In this document: piece by piece, positions 1-10,334 of the stretch
Layout of the letters: every line of letters begins with the position of its first letter
Numbering within the stretch: the first letter of the stretch is position 1
Assembly (NCBI RefSeq): GCF_018991925.1
Contig: NW_024722158.1
Location: forward strand, 4,118,599-4,182,598
DNA: 64,000 nucleotides
DNA from: Homarus americanus
Taxonomy: Eukaryota > Arthropoda > Malacostraca > Decapoda > Nephropidae
Reading direction: 5' to 3'
Made by a program: the position numbers and the translations under genes
Notes under the pieces: model-generated
Databases searched by the model: none
Told to the model about the DNA's origin: nothing
What the model saw: the letters and a program-made list of their open reading frames with translations, nothing else

Positions 1-154
<154 letters not shown>

Positions 155-235
155 CTCTCGAATATTCAAACTGTTTATATAGACGATAGTGTGGTTGATC
201 ATACCTCAAATTATAGGTGAATAAAAATGCTGACT

Positions 236-365
236 TGACCTAAACTAACCTGCCCTAACGTAATGTAACTTAACCTGACCTAATCTAGCCTGACCTGACC
301 TAACATAACCTAAACTAATCTCATTTAATCTAACCTAAACTAGCCTAGCCTGACCTAACCTACTT
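236..365. repeat. degenerate CCTAA-type block
   Basis: Roughly 25 imperfect copies of CCTAA, CTTAA or CCTGA in tandem. This is the C-rich strand of the arthropod telomere repeat TTAGG, here degenerate and interstitial. Confidence 0.75.
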
Positions 366-489
366 TCACTATCGTTACGTTCTCTAAGAGCTTCTAGTTG
401 TTTAACGCTGCTCGTTCAGGAAGACTCGCTCGTTAACTGAGACATTTGGTGAGAAAACTCCAGCAAACGAGTGATTTCGTAAGTCTAAT

Positions 490-697
490 GTGCTATTATC
501 TTCTTACAGAATTTCCTTTCTTTATCTCTTTCACCCTTTCTCAATCGCTTTTTATCTCTTTCACTCATTCTCACTCGTTATTTTTCTTTCACTTTCTTTT
601 GTTATATCTATCTTTCACACGACCTTCCTCTCGCTCTCCCTCTCCATTGTTCTCGTGTCCTCTTCATTATAATTATTTCCTTCCATTTTTTCCAGGG

Positions 698-729
<32 letters not shown>

Positions 730-882
730 CATTTTATTACCCTATCCATCTCAACACTCAGCAGCTAGCAGGTCTATGATACATAATATTAAACAAACCT
801 TTCATCTCATTCATGTGTTAAGTATGCTTATGTATCCATATGTATGTATCTATGCATATCTTATTTGTTTATCTTGTTGTAG
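490..882. other. pyrimidine-rich intronic stretch before first visible exon
   Basis: CTTT/CTCT-rich DNA ending in a (CT)n tract at 698-725, then a T-rich run and the TAG acceptor at 880-882. Open frames here come from pyrimidine bias and are not called as genes. Confidence 0.6.
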
Positions 883-962
883 CTGTGAGAACGGGGAGTT
901 GAGGGGAGGCTGGCGGTGTGAGTGTGACCCGTGTTGGGAGGGTGACACCTGCCTCACCTACG
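883..962 (+). CDS. internal exon: EGF-like module of an EGF/cadherin-like protein (partial gene)
   Basis: First visible exon of the only multi-exon gene that can be assembled here. It follows a T-rich tract ending TTGTTGTAG and stops at a good donor (ACG|GTAAGT). The 80 bases read about 26 residues with six cysteines in the order expected of part of an EGF-like module: CENGELRGGWRCECDPCW, then EGDTC. The first base completes a codon begun in an upstream exon, so the upstream intron is phase 2 and the downstream intron is phase 1. EGF-like modules are usually extracellular, disulphide-bonded and used for adhesion or signalling. The gene's 5' end, including any signal peptide, is outside the window. 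The donor is copied about eight times in the adjoining tandem array, which makes the real splice position uncertain. Confidence 0.75.
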
Positions 963-1136
963 GTAAGTCACACACCTGTATTACGGTAAGACACACCTAT
1001 ATTACGGTAAGACACACACCTGTATTACGGTAAATCACACACCTGTATTACGGTAAGACATACCTGTATTACGGTAAGACACACACCTGTATTACGGTAA
1101 GACACACCTGTATTACGGTAAGACACACACCTGTAT
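958..1136 (+). repeat. minisatellite of 21-23 bp units, each carrying a splice-donor motif
   Basis: Eight consecutive units of the form ACGGTAAGACACACACCTGT plus ATT, in 23 and 21 bp versions. The first unit is the true exon boundary at 962/963. Seven of the eight keep GGTAAG; the fourth has GGTAAA. Donors further along would shift the reading frame or meet an in-frame stop. Confidence 0.95.
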
Positions 1137-1811
1137 CATCCCTAACACTCAGTACTAAGCCTAAATATCTTATAATCTATGAGTATTATCTTACAAAAGG
1201 TAAATAAGGTAAACACTATAATATATCTTAACTTATAGAGAAATATTTCAAACAACCAACTATATTCTCCATAGTTCACCCCTGAAGAAAACGGGATTAT
1301 AGGAGTGAAGGGGTAACTCTTATAAAGTAACGCCTGGGTCTGTGTCCTGGTTACCGATCCATATTGAACCCGGTTTTGGCCTTAATAACACGATGGTAAT
1401 AGTGGTGGTGGGGAGGCCAGTACCATCTGTTTTCAAGAACCATCTGTCATTCAATGAGCGTGCCAGAACCAGCTGTTACGTCACAATGCATCATAGTGCC
1501 CCCACCACCAACTCCCATGACACTGCCTCCTTCACTCCCTCTTTCCTCCTTCTCTCACTCCCTCTTCCTTCCTCCCCCTCCGTATCTAACTTCTTCCTCT
1601 CCCTCTCTGTCTCTCACTCCTCCCTCTCTCTCCACTCCCCCCCCCACTTACCAGAGCGGTGCACGGTAATATAACACCTGGATAACGTCACAGTATTTAC
1701 GGTCACATAATATATCAGGTGTCGGAAATAGTGTGTGTGTGTGTGTGTGTGTGTGTGACCCACCTCACACTGCCCCAACAGGAGTATCTTGTCGCCCAAA
1801 ATGAAAACGCC

Positions 1812-1878
1812 GAGGTTAGGTAAGGTTGTTAGGTTAAGGTTAAGTTAGGTTAGTTTGAGACAGGTCAATTAAGGTCAG
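1812..1878. repeat. degenerate TTAGG-type block
   Basis: Repeated GGTTAGG, GGTTAAGG and AGTTAGG words. It is in the opposite orientation to the block at 236-365. Confidence 0.6.
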
Positions 1879-2570
1879 GTTGTTATACTCCAAATTGAAT
1901 GTCTGTTTTTTTTTTCATTTCATTTTTCCTCTTCTACAAAATTTCTGGATAAAGTCAAACAATTTCACGGGACGTCAACCAATTCCCTCGTTCGTTATCA
2001 GCGATGTAAAGCTAAAAGTGACAAACAAACAAAAACACGTACAGGTCAAAATACCGAAGAACAAACAAACGTAAAACAAATATACAAAATCAAACAAAAA
2101 CAAACAGAATGTATACAAAACAAAACTGTTTATAAATTCAGCAACATAACGAATGAAGGAAAGCTTATAAACGTGACAGGAAATTAAACCTATAAGAGAA
2201 AGGAAGGAAGGGGAAGTGGAAGGGGTGAAGGGAGGGAAAAGGTGAAAGGTAGTTTGAGGGAAGGGAAGGGAAGAAGGCATGGGAGGCGAACGAAGAGAGG
2301 GAGGAAGAGGAAAGCAACCCAACCTAACCCAACCCGGTACTAAAACCAACACAAACTTTATATTTCCCGCCAACGAAAGAAACGTATAAGCGTATTGGCC
2401 AAACTATTTCCTCTCTGAGTTTAATTAACAACAGAGGAGAATAACGTCCAATAAACACACACACACACACACACACAGATATATACATCCTATATTGAGT
2501 GCATGGGTTCGTAAATATGCCTCCGTTCACTTAGAGAGAGAGAGAGGGGGGACGAAAAAGGGTGTGTGTC

Positions 2571-2610
<40 letters not shown>

Positions 2611-3176
2611 CACCACAGTACCAGTCAGGGTCCATAACTAAGCGGTGCAGTGTGTAGTGTGGCGGGTGTGTTCCTTAGCGGTCATTAGTGCTCACCACCT
2701 GGGGAGCCCACAGGAGCCCACCACTAGGAACCTATCATAACCGCTAGGACCCCATTACTAGGACCCCACCGCCGCCACTAGGAGCCCCCCCCCACACACA
2801 CAACTTCCAACATCCGCAAATTAATTTTCCATTTTTTACTACAATATGAAAGGCAAGTTCTACATCATTATAGAACCCAGCGTTGTCGGCGTCCGTGTGT
2901 GTGTGTGTGACTGGTCGAGTGTAAACAAACCCAATGCTGATTGGTCGAGCATAAACAAAACTAACGTTGATTGGTCGACAGCGCATGTAAACTGATGGTG
3001 ATTGGCTGAGCGAAAAACAAGAGGAGCCTCAGCATGTAAACACAGCCTGTTGCTTTACACAACTTTAAGGAGAACTAACAGCACATGACCTAATTAAACT
3101 TTGTATCTTGTTTTAACAGTTAACGAGGAGAGGCGACACTAGGCACCAGCAACACACAGTCATGGCATATAATATA

Positions 3177-3240
3177 ACTTCTATTTAACGGACTAGATAG
3201 AGAGGAAAGTCCGTCATATCGAGAGTCCGTTAAGTTCCTC
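3177..3240. mobile_element. pogo/Tigger-like miniature element relic
   Basis: Contains TATTTAACGGAC and, in inverted order, ATATCGAGAGTCCGTTAA. These are the terminal words of the miniature elements at 57697, 58932 and 63788. The outer CAGTGAAACC part is missing, so this is a degraded copy. Confidence 0.5.
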
Positions 3241-3556
3241 ATGCCTACAACAACAACACTACTTCTACTACATTAACACCACCACAGCAACGTCACTACA
3301 CCACCACCACCATCATCACTACCACCAGAACTCCACTACACCATCACCATCACAGCAACATTACTACACCACCACAACATTACCACATCACCACCAAACC
3401 ATCACTACATCACCACCACACCACCACTACATCACCACCACACCACAACCATCACCACAACTCCACTGCACCATCACTGCAACATCCCTGCACTACCACA
3501 CCACCACTACACCACCACTACACCATCACCACCACAGCAACATCACCACCACACAA
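3241..3556. repeat. CAC/ACC-rich cryptic trinucleotide repeat
   Basis: About 300 bp built from CACCAC, CATCAC and CACTAC words with frequent interruptions. Confidence 0.85.
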
Positions 3557-3704
3557 TACTCACGCCCCCACACGTAAAACACTAACGCGTCTGGCTGCCT
3601 GAATCAGAGTTGAGAAATAGCAGAGTGGGAGGAAGTACACCATCTGGCTGTTGGCTGTGTATCCAGCAGGGAGGGAGGGAGGGAGGGTAGCTGGCTGTGT
3701 ATGC

Positions 3705-3747
<43 letters not shown>

Positions 3748-4240
3748 GCTGTGTGTATGCTGGAGGGAAGGAGAGAGAGAGGGGGGGGTAGCTGCGATAG
3801 ATGGGTTTTATCAACACCACTGTAATGGAGTTCCCTTGGTGGTGGTGGCGTGGGTCTCTGTCTCTCGCTTCCTCTTACACGTTGAGCTAAGCCTGGTGTA
3901 GTTGAGCTCAGTCCAGGTAAAATTAAGCTCACTCCTGGTATCACTAAACAAAGGTACAAAATATTTCTACAGGAATAAGTTTCAATAACAATACGACTCC
4001 TCTCAACCTCAGTAACGAGGGTCTCCAGCCAGCCAATCACCACTCGACCATGAACGTATTAATCCATTGTTACTGGCCACTACGCTGCTCCTCCTCGACG
4101 ACCGACTGATCCTCTCACTCAAGGGCGTGGCCAATATTACAACCCCAGGCACGAATTCATACTATATATATAAGAAAAATAAATAATAAAAATAACAAAA
4201 TAAATAAAAGGTTTCGTAAAATGGATAATCCTTAATTTAA

Positions 4241-4338
4241 TGGCGTCGAATTTAACCTGAGACTCTACCTAAACTAGATTCATTAACAGCAATCAAATAT
4301 GGCGTCGAATTTAACCTGAGACTCTACCTTAACTCGAT
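4241..4338. repeat. two-copy direct repeat, about 60 bp period
   Basis: A block starting GGCGTCGAATTTAACCTGAG and ending in CTCTACC occurs at about 4241 and 4301 with almost no differences, so the duplication is recent. Confidence 0.85.
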
Positions 4339-4713
4339 ATATTCACTTAACACAAGACATGTAGTTCTGACTCCATTTTAGCCAAGAACTTCTCAAATTC
4401 CAATAACTTCTGATCAAGAAACTAAACCCAACTCCCCCAAGAAAAGTCTCAAAGTCTCACAAAATCTGACAAAATCTGATTAGAAAATTCCCCCAAAGTC
4501 TCAATATAAAAATCTGGTGAGACCCCCCTAAACAACTCTTTCCAAAATCTGGCCTTTCAAAAATCTCACCTCCCCAAAAAAAAAATCTGGCCAGAATTAC
4601 CCAAATCCGGTCACGCTAAATCGTCGGGGCAGAGACTGGTGCCCCGCAAAAAAAATATTAAGACGGACCCAGAGGCGAGATATGCCGTGAGCTCTCTTGT
4701 AAGACTCCCACAC

Positions 4714-4795
4714 TGGACCCCGGACCCCGGACCCCGGACCCCTAGACCCTGGACCCCGGACCCTGGACCCCAAGACCCTGGACCCTGATGACTCC
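4714..4795. repeat. GGACCCC heptamer minisatellite with G-quadruplex potential
   Basis: Tandem 7 bp GGACCCC units degrade into GACCCTG variants. On the minus strand, four GGGG runs (complements of 4718-4721, 4725-4728, 4732-4735 and 4739-4742) are separated by TCC loops, a textbook G-quadruplex pattern. Confidence 0.9.
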
Positions 4796-4865
4796 AAGTT
4801 CATCTTTAAAACCTGTTCTTTCTCCCGTGGCCACTCACAGCTAATGAGGATCTGATTGTGGTGCC

Positions 4866-4974
4866 TGGATGCTGTGTTGGCCAGATGCTGTGTTGGCCAG
4901 ATGCTGTGTTGGCCAGATGCTGTGTTGGTCAGATTGCTGTGTTATATGCTTGGTTCGTGGGCCAGATGCTGTGT
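4866..4974. repeat. 16 bp minisatellite (CCAGATGCTGTGTTGG)
   Basis: About four clean copies followed by two degenerate ones. Confidence 0.9.
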
Positions 4975-5041
4975 TTATTTATATATCTGTGTTATGGCTG
5001 ATATTGGCTTAATCTTATTTTAGGGTACAGAGACATTTGTT

Positions 5042-5045
<4 letters not shown>

Positions 5046-5088
<43 letters not shown>
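5046..5088. repeat. (GA)n microsatellite
   Basis: About 21 perfect GA units. Confidence 0.97.
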
Positions 5089-5091
<3 letters not shown>

Positions 5092-5462
5092 TTGAAGGTT
5101 GAGAAATAAAAAGAAGCAGCAATTGGAGTAAGAACGTAATGAAAAAATATTTACCTATTCTATCTATATATTTATGTATCTATTCATCAATCTACCTATC
5201 TAACCATCTATCTTTCTCTACCTACCTACCCATCTACGTCCCTATCAATCTACCCATCTACAGTCTATCTATCTTTCTATATATCTATCTACCTACATTA
5301 CCTACGGACCTATCTATCTATCTCAGGGGTAAAAGTTTAGTGTGGGAAGCGAGGAACAATTCTGGCGGAGTGTTTACCTTGTCGCCAGAGCGGTCAGGCC
5401 TTGATGTTTGGTCTGTGTGTTCGGCGTGTAATATTTTTACTGCTACAAATTCTCAAGTTTCT

Positions 5463-5545
5463 CTACCTAACCTAACCTAACTTAACTCAACCTAACCTAA
5501 CTTAACTCAACCTAACCTAACCTAACTCAACCTATCCTAAACTAA
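5463..5545. repeat. CCTAA-type block
   Basis: Tandem ACCTAACCTAACTTAACTCA words, C-strand orientation, fairly well kept. Confidence 0.8.
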
Positions 5546-5654
5546 AGTTACTCTGGTTATAGATGTTATTTTTGTTTGTTTATTATTTTTATCTATACAT
5601 ACACACATTCACAATATACATACATATATCTACACATACGAACACAATATATAT

Positions 5655-5688
5655 ATTAACATGTACACACACACACATACACACACAT

Positions 5689-5765
<77 letters not shown>

Positions 5766-5826
5766 CACAACACACACAACACACACACACACACATACAA
5801 CACACACACACACAAGACAACACACA

Positions 5827-5858
<32 letters not shown>

Positions 5859-5925
5859 TACAACACACACACATACAACACACACACACACAAGACAACA
5901 CACACACACATACAACACAACACAA
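5655..5925. repeat. compound (CA)n microsatellite
   Basis: A long (CA)n core at 5691-5763 followed by CA tracts broken by AACACA, ATACA and AAGACAACA. The AAGACAACA break recurs at about 5812 and 5891, so part of the tract was itself duplicated. His/Thr and Cys/Val open frames here are artefacts. Confidence 0.95.
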
Positions 5926-6666
5926 ATTTCCCCCTAAAAAAGTACCTCGCCAATTTTGAACACCCTAACCTGGCCCCATAACTCGATACCCTTGACACCA
6001 ACACCATGAATATGAATTAGTTACAGACGCTGTGCCAATGTACGCCATCACTGTCGCCCTCTTGAGATTGTTCCCATAGTTACAGAACTCAATTGAACTG
6101 TGTTGTTAACTGCCTAAAGTAACAAAACTAGTCATTAATATCAAAATTAAAGTTAGGTTAGGTTAAATTTGGCTAAGTAAGGCTTGCTTAACGTTACCTT
6201 TACATTAGATTAGGAATAAATCCACGTGGCTTAAATATACGTATACACCGTCACAACAACACCCCCTCTCCCCCCGCCACGATATGACTCTCAATGGCTC
6301 TTACTGTTACTTAACAGCCTCATTCAAAGACTACCCCCCCTCCCTCCACCCGGCCGTGTGTTCTATATTCATGAAGTTTTTACTAAGACATAATTTTCGG
6401 CAGCGAAAAGTTATTATACCCGGTGGCTTGAGAGTTCTATTTGCCCTGTGTACACCCACGCTACTAACTCGTGTGTGTGTGTTATGAGAGTGATATATTG
6501 GTTTCTCTGTGTCTATGTGTCTGTCTGTATGTCTTTCAGTGTGTCTGTTTCTGTCTGTCTGTCTCTCTTTATAACATAACTTAATAATTTTTGGTTTGTA
6601 TATAAAAGTAGATATACTTTCTCTACTTCCGGTTATATTATCATACTTTTTCTTTCTCTATTTCAG

Positions 6667-6732
6667 TGGATTATTACACGCCACGCTTCCTCGTCCACGC
6701 CGCTACAGCTGTCCTTCCAGTCAACGCCACGG
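6667..6732 (+). CDS. internal exon: start of cadherin-like module
   Basis: A 66-base exon with both flanking introns in phase 1. It sits between TTTCTCTATTTCAG and G|GTTAGT. Joined to the previous exon it reads a Val codon across the junction, then DYYTPRFLVHAATAVLPVNA and T. A Pro-x-Phe near the start followed by alternating hydrophobic residues resembles the opening strand of a cadherin repeat. NAT is a possible N-glycosylation sequon. The size is a multiple of three and the phases are symmetric, so skipping it would keep the frame. It was identified from splice sites and continuity with its neighbours, because it is too short to stand out as an open frame. Confidence 0.72.
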
Positions 6733-6786
6733 GTTAGTCTTATAGTCAACGCCAAGAAGACCAGACACTTTCACTGTACAAACAAC

Positions 6787-6791
<5 letters not shown>

Positions 6792-6844
<53 letters not shown>

Positions 6845-7013
6845 TCCTCAAGAAGACTGACCCTTCATTAAGCAGCTGCAGAGTCTAGTGAACGCGAACA
6901 CCTTGTTGATAATTAAAAAGAGCTCCTGGCAGCGCGCTCTTTACCACTCCTTATAATTGACTTTTAATCCCACAAGATACCCAAAAAAATACTGCCGGGA
7001 GAACTGTAATCAA

Positions 7014-7074
<61 letters not shown>
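6792..7074. repeat. two (GT)n microsatellites
   Basis: (GT)n at 6792-6841 and again at 7016-7074, separated by about 175 bp of unique sequence. Both lie in intron 2 of the EGF/cadherin-like gene. Confidence 0.96.
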
Positions 7075-7075
<1 letters not shown>

Positions 7076-7169
7076 TCATTGATACTATGCTCCTGCTGGT
7101 TGACTTTCGACGACGCCTTCTTCAGGAGGGTGGGGTGAGTCTTAGCACTTATCATGGATCTTTACAAAT

Positions 7170-7380
7170 GTCTGCCTTTAATTTCTTCTCTAATCTCTCT
7201 AGACTCTGTATCCTCTCTACCTTCTCTCTTCCCTCCATCCCTTTTTCCTCTACTTTCTCTCTTTACCTTCCCTACTTCTCTTTTTCTTCTATTATCTCTT
7301 CCTCCATCTCTTTTCTCTCTTCCTCCATCTCTTTTCTCTCTCTCTCTCTTCCTCCTACTTTCTGTCACCCTCTCCCCCAC
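7170..7380. repeat. pyrimidine-rich low-complexity tract
   Basis: CTCTCT, CTTCCT and CTTTCC words on the plus strand, inside intron 2. Ser/Leu/Pro-rich open frames here are compositional. Confidence 0.7.
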
Positions 7381-7529
7381 AAACTTTGGTCATGTCCACA
7401 AGTTACCTCAGCGTCGACCCTGTGAGAGGACAACAAGCCTCTACACGTTGATAAACACCACACGACACATCATCCAAGTCTTGTAAAGTTTGGCCTCAGG
7501 GAAAACCCATCACTTTATTTCTTACATGT

Positions 7530-7718
7530 CAGGAAAATCGGTCACCAAGAGGAAAATCTGTCACCAAGAGGAAAATCTGTCACCAAGGGGAAAATCTGTC
7601 ACCATCAGGGAAATATTTCACCATTAGGGAAATATTTCACCATTATGGAAATATTTCACCATTAGGGAAATATTTCACCATCAGGGAAATATTTCACCAT
7701 TAGGGAAATCTGTCCTGT
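7530..7718. repeat. 19 bp minisatellite with two sequence subtypes
   Basis: Ten units. The first four read GGAAAATCTGTCACCAAG-like and the next five GGGAAATATTTCACCATT-like. The last unit reverts to AAATCTGTCC. Confidence 0.93.
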
Positions 7719-7787
7719 TAGGGGGAGAGTAAAATATTTCACTGATTTATCGAGTTAATTATTACCATTCCTGTAATGCTGTCCTAC

Positions 7788-8240
7788 CCCCCCCCCAACA
7801 CACACACACACCACCCCACCCCTCCACACACACACACACACCACCCCACCCCTCCACACACACCACCCTCCACACACACTCACCACTCCTCCACACACAC
7901 CACCCCACCCCACACACACACCAATCCACTCCCCACACACACACACCCACCCCACCCTCACACACACACAACCACCCCACCCTCCCACACACCACCCCTA
8001 CCCCCACACACACACCATCTCCCCTCCACACACACACACACACCACCCTCCCCCTCCACACACACCACCCCACCCCCCTCCACACACCACCCTCCACACA
8101 CACACCACCCCACCCCCCACACACACACCACCCTCTCCACACACACACACCACCCCTTCCCCACACACCACCCTCCCCTCCACACACACCACCCTCCCCT
8201 CCACACACACCACCCCCTCCCCTCCACACACACACACAAA
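7788..8240. repeat. cryptic (CA)n/CCACCCC repeat
   Basis: About 450 bp of short CA runs alternating with CACCCCACCC, CACCACCC and CCCCTCC words. Plus-strand frames read His/Thr/Pro, minus-strand frames Cys/Val/Gly. None is treated as coding. Confidence 0.93.
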
Positions 8241-8593
8241 GTTTTTCCCAACCACAAGACTGTCTAAGACGGTCAAGTCCATTAATCAAGTGGGTGTTTG
8301 AGAGCTTTCACTCACAGGAGAAAGTTGCCAAAACACAAAAGTGAGAAGCGGGAGGAAAGTGCACCAGCTCTCACCGCTTATGTTCACTGATAGGAAAGTG
8401 CGTCTCATTTTTAATCAAAAGTTTCCCATTTTTTTAACTCGTACTGGTTAGGTTATTATAGTCCCCAGGTACAGTAATTCCTCATTTAGGTATAAAGTAC
8501 AGGTACAGTAATTAGACACCTGTAATTACGTAACCCCATACAGGTACAGTAACTCCTTCCATAACACCTACTACACCCCCCTCACCCCCACAG

Positions 8594-8818
8594 GTGTGGT
8601 ATACCGGGCGTGGAGTACTGACGAAGACCTGGGGCTGACGTGTCCTCTGGGGCCTGGCGACTCTGCCCGCTGCCCCTGTGCCGCCGTCAACTACCGCCTC
8701 TTCGCTGCCCCTGGGGATAACCACTTCTCCCTCGACCCCGTCACGGGCATCTTGTCTCGGAACACCCAGGTGCCACTAAACGTTGGTGCCACCTATATAT
8801 ACAAGCTTATGGTGCAAG
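8594..8818 (+). CDS. internal exon: core of cadherin-like module
   Basis: A 225-base exon between a CCCCCACAG acceptor and CAAG|GTTAGT, phase 1 on both sides. It encodes 74 full codons after the junction Gly. Cadherin-repeat landmarks appear in order: STDEDLG near the start (cf. the A-x-D-x-D element), VNYRLFA in the middle, HFSLDPVTGIL (the F-x-LD-x-x-TG-x-L signature), then TYIYKLMVQ as the last strand. A CPLGPGDSARCPC insert carries three cysteines, which is unusual for classical cadherins. Codons are G+C-rich at third positions, unlike the flanking introns. Cadherin repeats bind Ca2+ between successive modules. Only one repeat is visible, so this may be a short secreted or divergent family member. 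I do not recognise a named orthologue. Confidence 0.85.
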
Positions 8819-8962
8819 GTTAGTCCCCCCCCCCCCTCTGTCTTTCTCTCAACACTGAGTTAAAAATGCCACAACACGCTACCTAACCTAACCCAACCCA
8901 AACAAATCCAACTAAACCTAACCTAAACAAACCTAACTTAACCGAACCTCCACCATCCTCAG
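8819..8962 (+). other. short phase-1 intron with CCTAA-type block
   Basis: A 144 bp intron with GTTAGT donor and CATCCTCAG acceptor. 8879-8946 is a degenerate CCTAACC/AAACC block. Confidence 0.75.
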
Positions 8963-9066
8963 GCATGTCTATGGACGGGCAGGAGGAGGAAGATCTGCCC
9001 TACGACCTCCTGACGCTGAAGGTGTACGTCAGCGCCGACTACGTGAGGAAGATACCCTGGACATAA
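8963..9066 (+). CDS. terminal exon with stop codon of EGF/cadherin-like gene
   Basis: It begins after CACCATCCTCAG and continues the phase-1 frame: the junction Gly, then MSMDGQEEEDLPYDLLTLKV, then YVSADYVRKIPWT and TAA at 9064-9066. LLTLKVYV resembles a final beta strand. The acidic EEED stretch precedes it. No transmembrane segment or cytoplasmic tail follows, so this transcript should end as a secreted protein unless an alternative 3' exon exists. A possible donor-like CGGAG|GTCAGT lies about 28 bases past the stop, which could mean an intron in the 3' UTR. Confidence 0.8.
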
Positions 9067-9341
9067 CAACCTGTCAGCTACCATGACTCTCCGGAGGTCA
9101 GTCAGTGTGTTTTGTGTGTGTGTATGTCGTAAGATAAGGTAAGATAAGGTAAGGTTCATAAAGCACCTATGATACCCTTTACGAACTTCTGCTACCTGGG
9201 ATAAAATGATTTAGCCATGTTGGTTACGTGTGTCTGTCTGTCCGTCCATTAGCGCCACAACTCTCGACCATTTTACCCTGTTGACTTAGTTTACTCCGAA
9301 GCTCTTTGATTACCTTCCTCTCTCTCTCTCTCTCTCTTTGT

Positions 9342-9379
<38 letters not shown>

Positions 9380-10130
9380 GACCCAAGAGAGGTCAGAGGT
9401 CAAGAGGATTAAGGTCAGAGGAATCAATGCTCCGGCCAAGAGCCTCAATGGGTACTCGGTCAGGCTTAACTGTTATCACCTCCACAATTACATATTATAT
9501 TGAGGCAATTAACTGAAGGATCCGAGCAGGTGGTTAGCAGTGTACTGGTCGAGCGTCCTGACCTCTGTGTTGACTGCTCGTTGGTATTGGTTATATTTTA
9601 CTAATGTTCATTATTATTATTATTATCCTCCAACAGGTACAGAGCCAGGACTCCAAGATCAGGCACCAGCTGTCATAACCACCTGGCCACACCCACAACG
9701 CCAGCTGGGATATCATAGCTACTTGCTTATGCCAAGGAGGCCGACCGCCACCACCTGTTTTATCCAGCTGTGAGAGCCAGGCTGTATATATCGGGCACTG
9801 CAGCTGTAAATGAGCAATGCCAGATGGTGCAGCAACGGTAAGACCTCCGTGCCAGGTGGTGCTGCAGGTGAAGGTCATCAGTGGCAGCCAGGTGGTGCTA
9901 CAGGTGGCTTGGCTTGGCTTGGACGTCAACACGGTCTCTTCCTCCTAGAGTGAACTCACCATATCAAGAGGCCAGACAGAGTCATCGAGGCCACTAACTC
10001 ACAGACATTTCCTTTGTATTAAAATAATATATAAACACCAACTCACAGCTTCCCAAGAGGCGGGGTTGGTCGTCGCCATTAACTACTTGTGACTTCCAAA
10101 CAAAAAATAAATAAATAAATAAATCAGACA
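9067..10130 (+). other. 3' UTR and downstream flank of EGF/cadherin-like gene
   Basis: Mostly unique sequence with a (CT)n/(GT)n pair at about 9319-9376. Possible 3'-UTR splicing: donor-like AG|GTCAGT at about 9094 and acceptor-like TCCTCCAACAG at about 9636. The first AATAAA polyadenylation-type hexamers after the stop lie in an (AAAT)n tract at about 10100-10126. The UTR end cannot be fixed from sequence. Confidence 0.4.
9390..9417 (+). promoter_or_regulatory. nuclear-receptor half-site cluster (DR1 plus one)
   Basis: AGGTCA G AGGTCA at 9390-9402 is a perfect one-base-spaced direct repeat. A third AGGTCA follows at 9412-9417. DR1 elements are bound by HNF4, RXR/USP and related receptors. 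Function here is inferred from the motif alone. Confidence 0.4.
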
Positions 10131-10334
10131 GAAAATATTTTCCTACACAGAACTAATTATCACTCCCAGGACCCACCAAGATATTACAGGTGCGTGAGTG
10201 ACGGTAGTTGTGAACACTCATGAGGGACCTGGAGTTAAGTGTCAACCTGTAGTGTTTACTGTTAGTTATTTGGTGTTCGTGAGGGACGGACGTTAAGGTG
10301 TTCCTTCAAGGTGGTAAATGAGGGAGGGACATCA

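Larger units (their letters stand above)
963..6666 (+). other. intron 1 of the EGF/cadherin-like gene
   Basis: About 5.7 kb between a GTAAGT donor and a TTTCAG acceptor, phase 1. It is mostly repeats: a (GT)n at 1731-1756, (CA)n at 2455-2477, (GA)n at 2576-2604 and 3707-3744, the arrays listed separately, and three loose copies of a GATTGGTCGAGC unit at 2919-3010. 1140-1730 and 1880-2450 show no gene or element I recognise. 5945-6660 is AT-rich unique sequence without a supported feature. Confidence 0.65.

Noticed and set aside
1657..1682. 26-base minus-strand micro-exon ending CTCTG|GTAAGT
   Set aside because: Good donor, weak acceptor, eight codons only.
3564..3598. 35-base minus-strand micro-exon (CTCTGATTCAG acceptor, GGGGC|GTGAGT donor)
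   Set aside because: Splice sites are good but two frames are open and the length is too short to judge.
5325..5480. Open plus frame after a (CTAT)nCTCAG tract inside intron 1 of the cadherin-like gene
   Set aside because: The open frame is out of phase with the flanking exons (phase 1 entry gives a stop), and it ends in a CCTAA repeat.
5563..6007. Long His/Thr and Cys/Val open frames
   Set aside because: Direct translations of the (CA)n/(GT)n tract on both strands.
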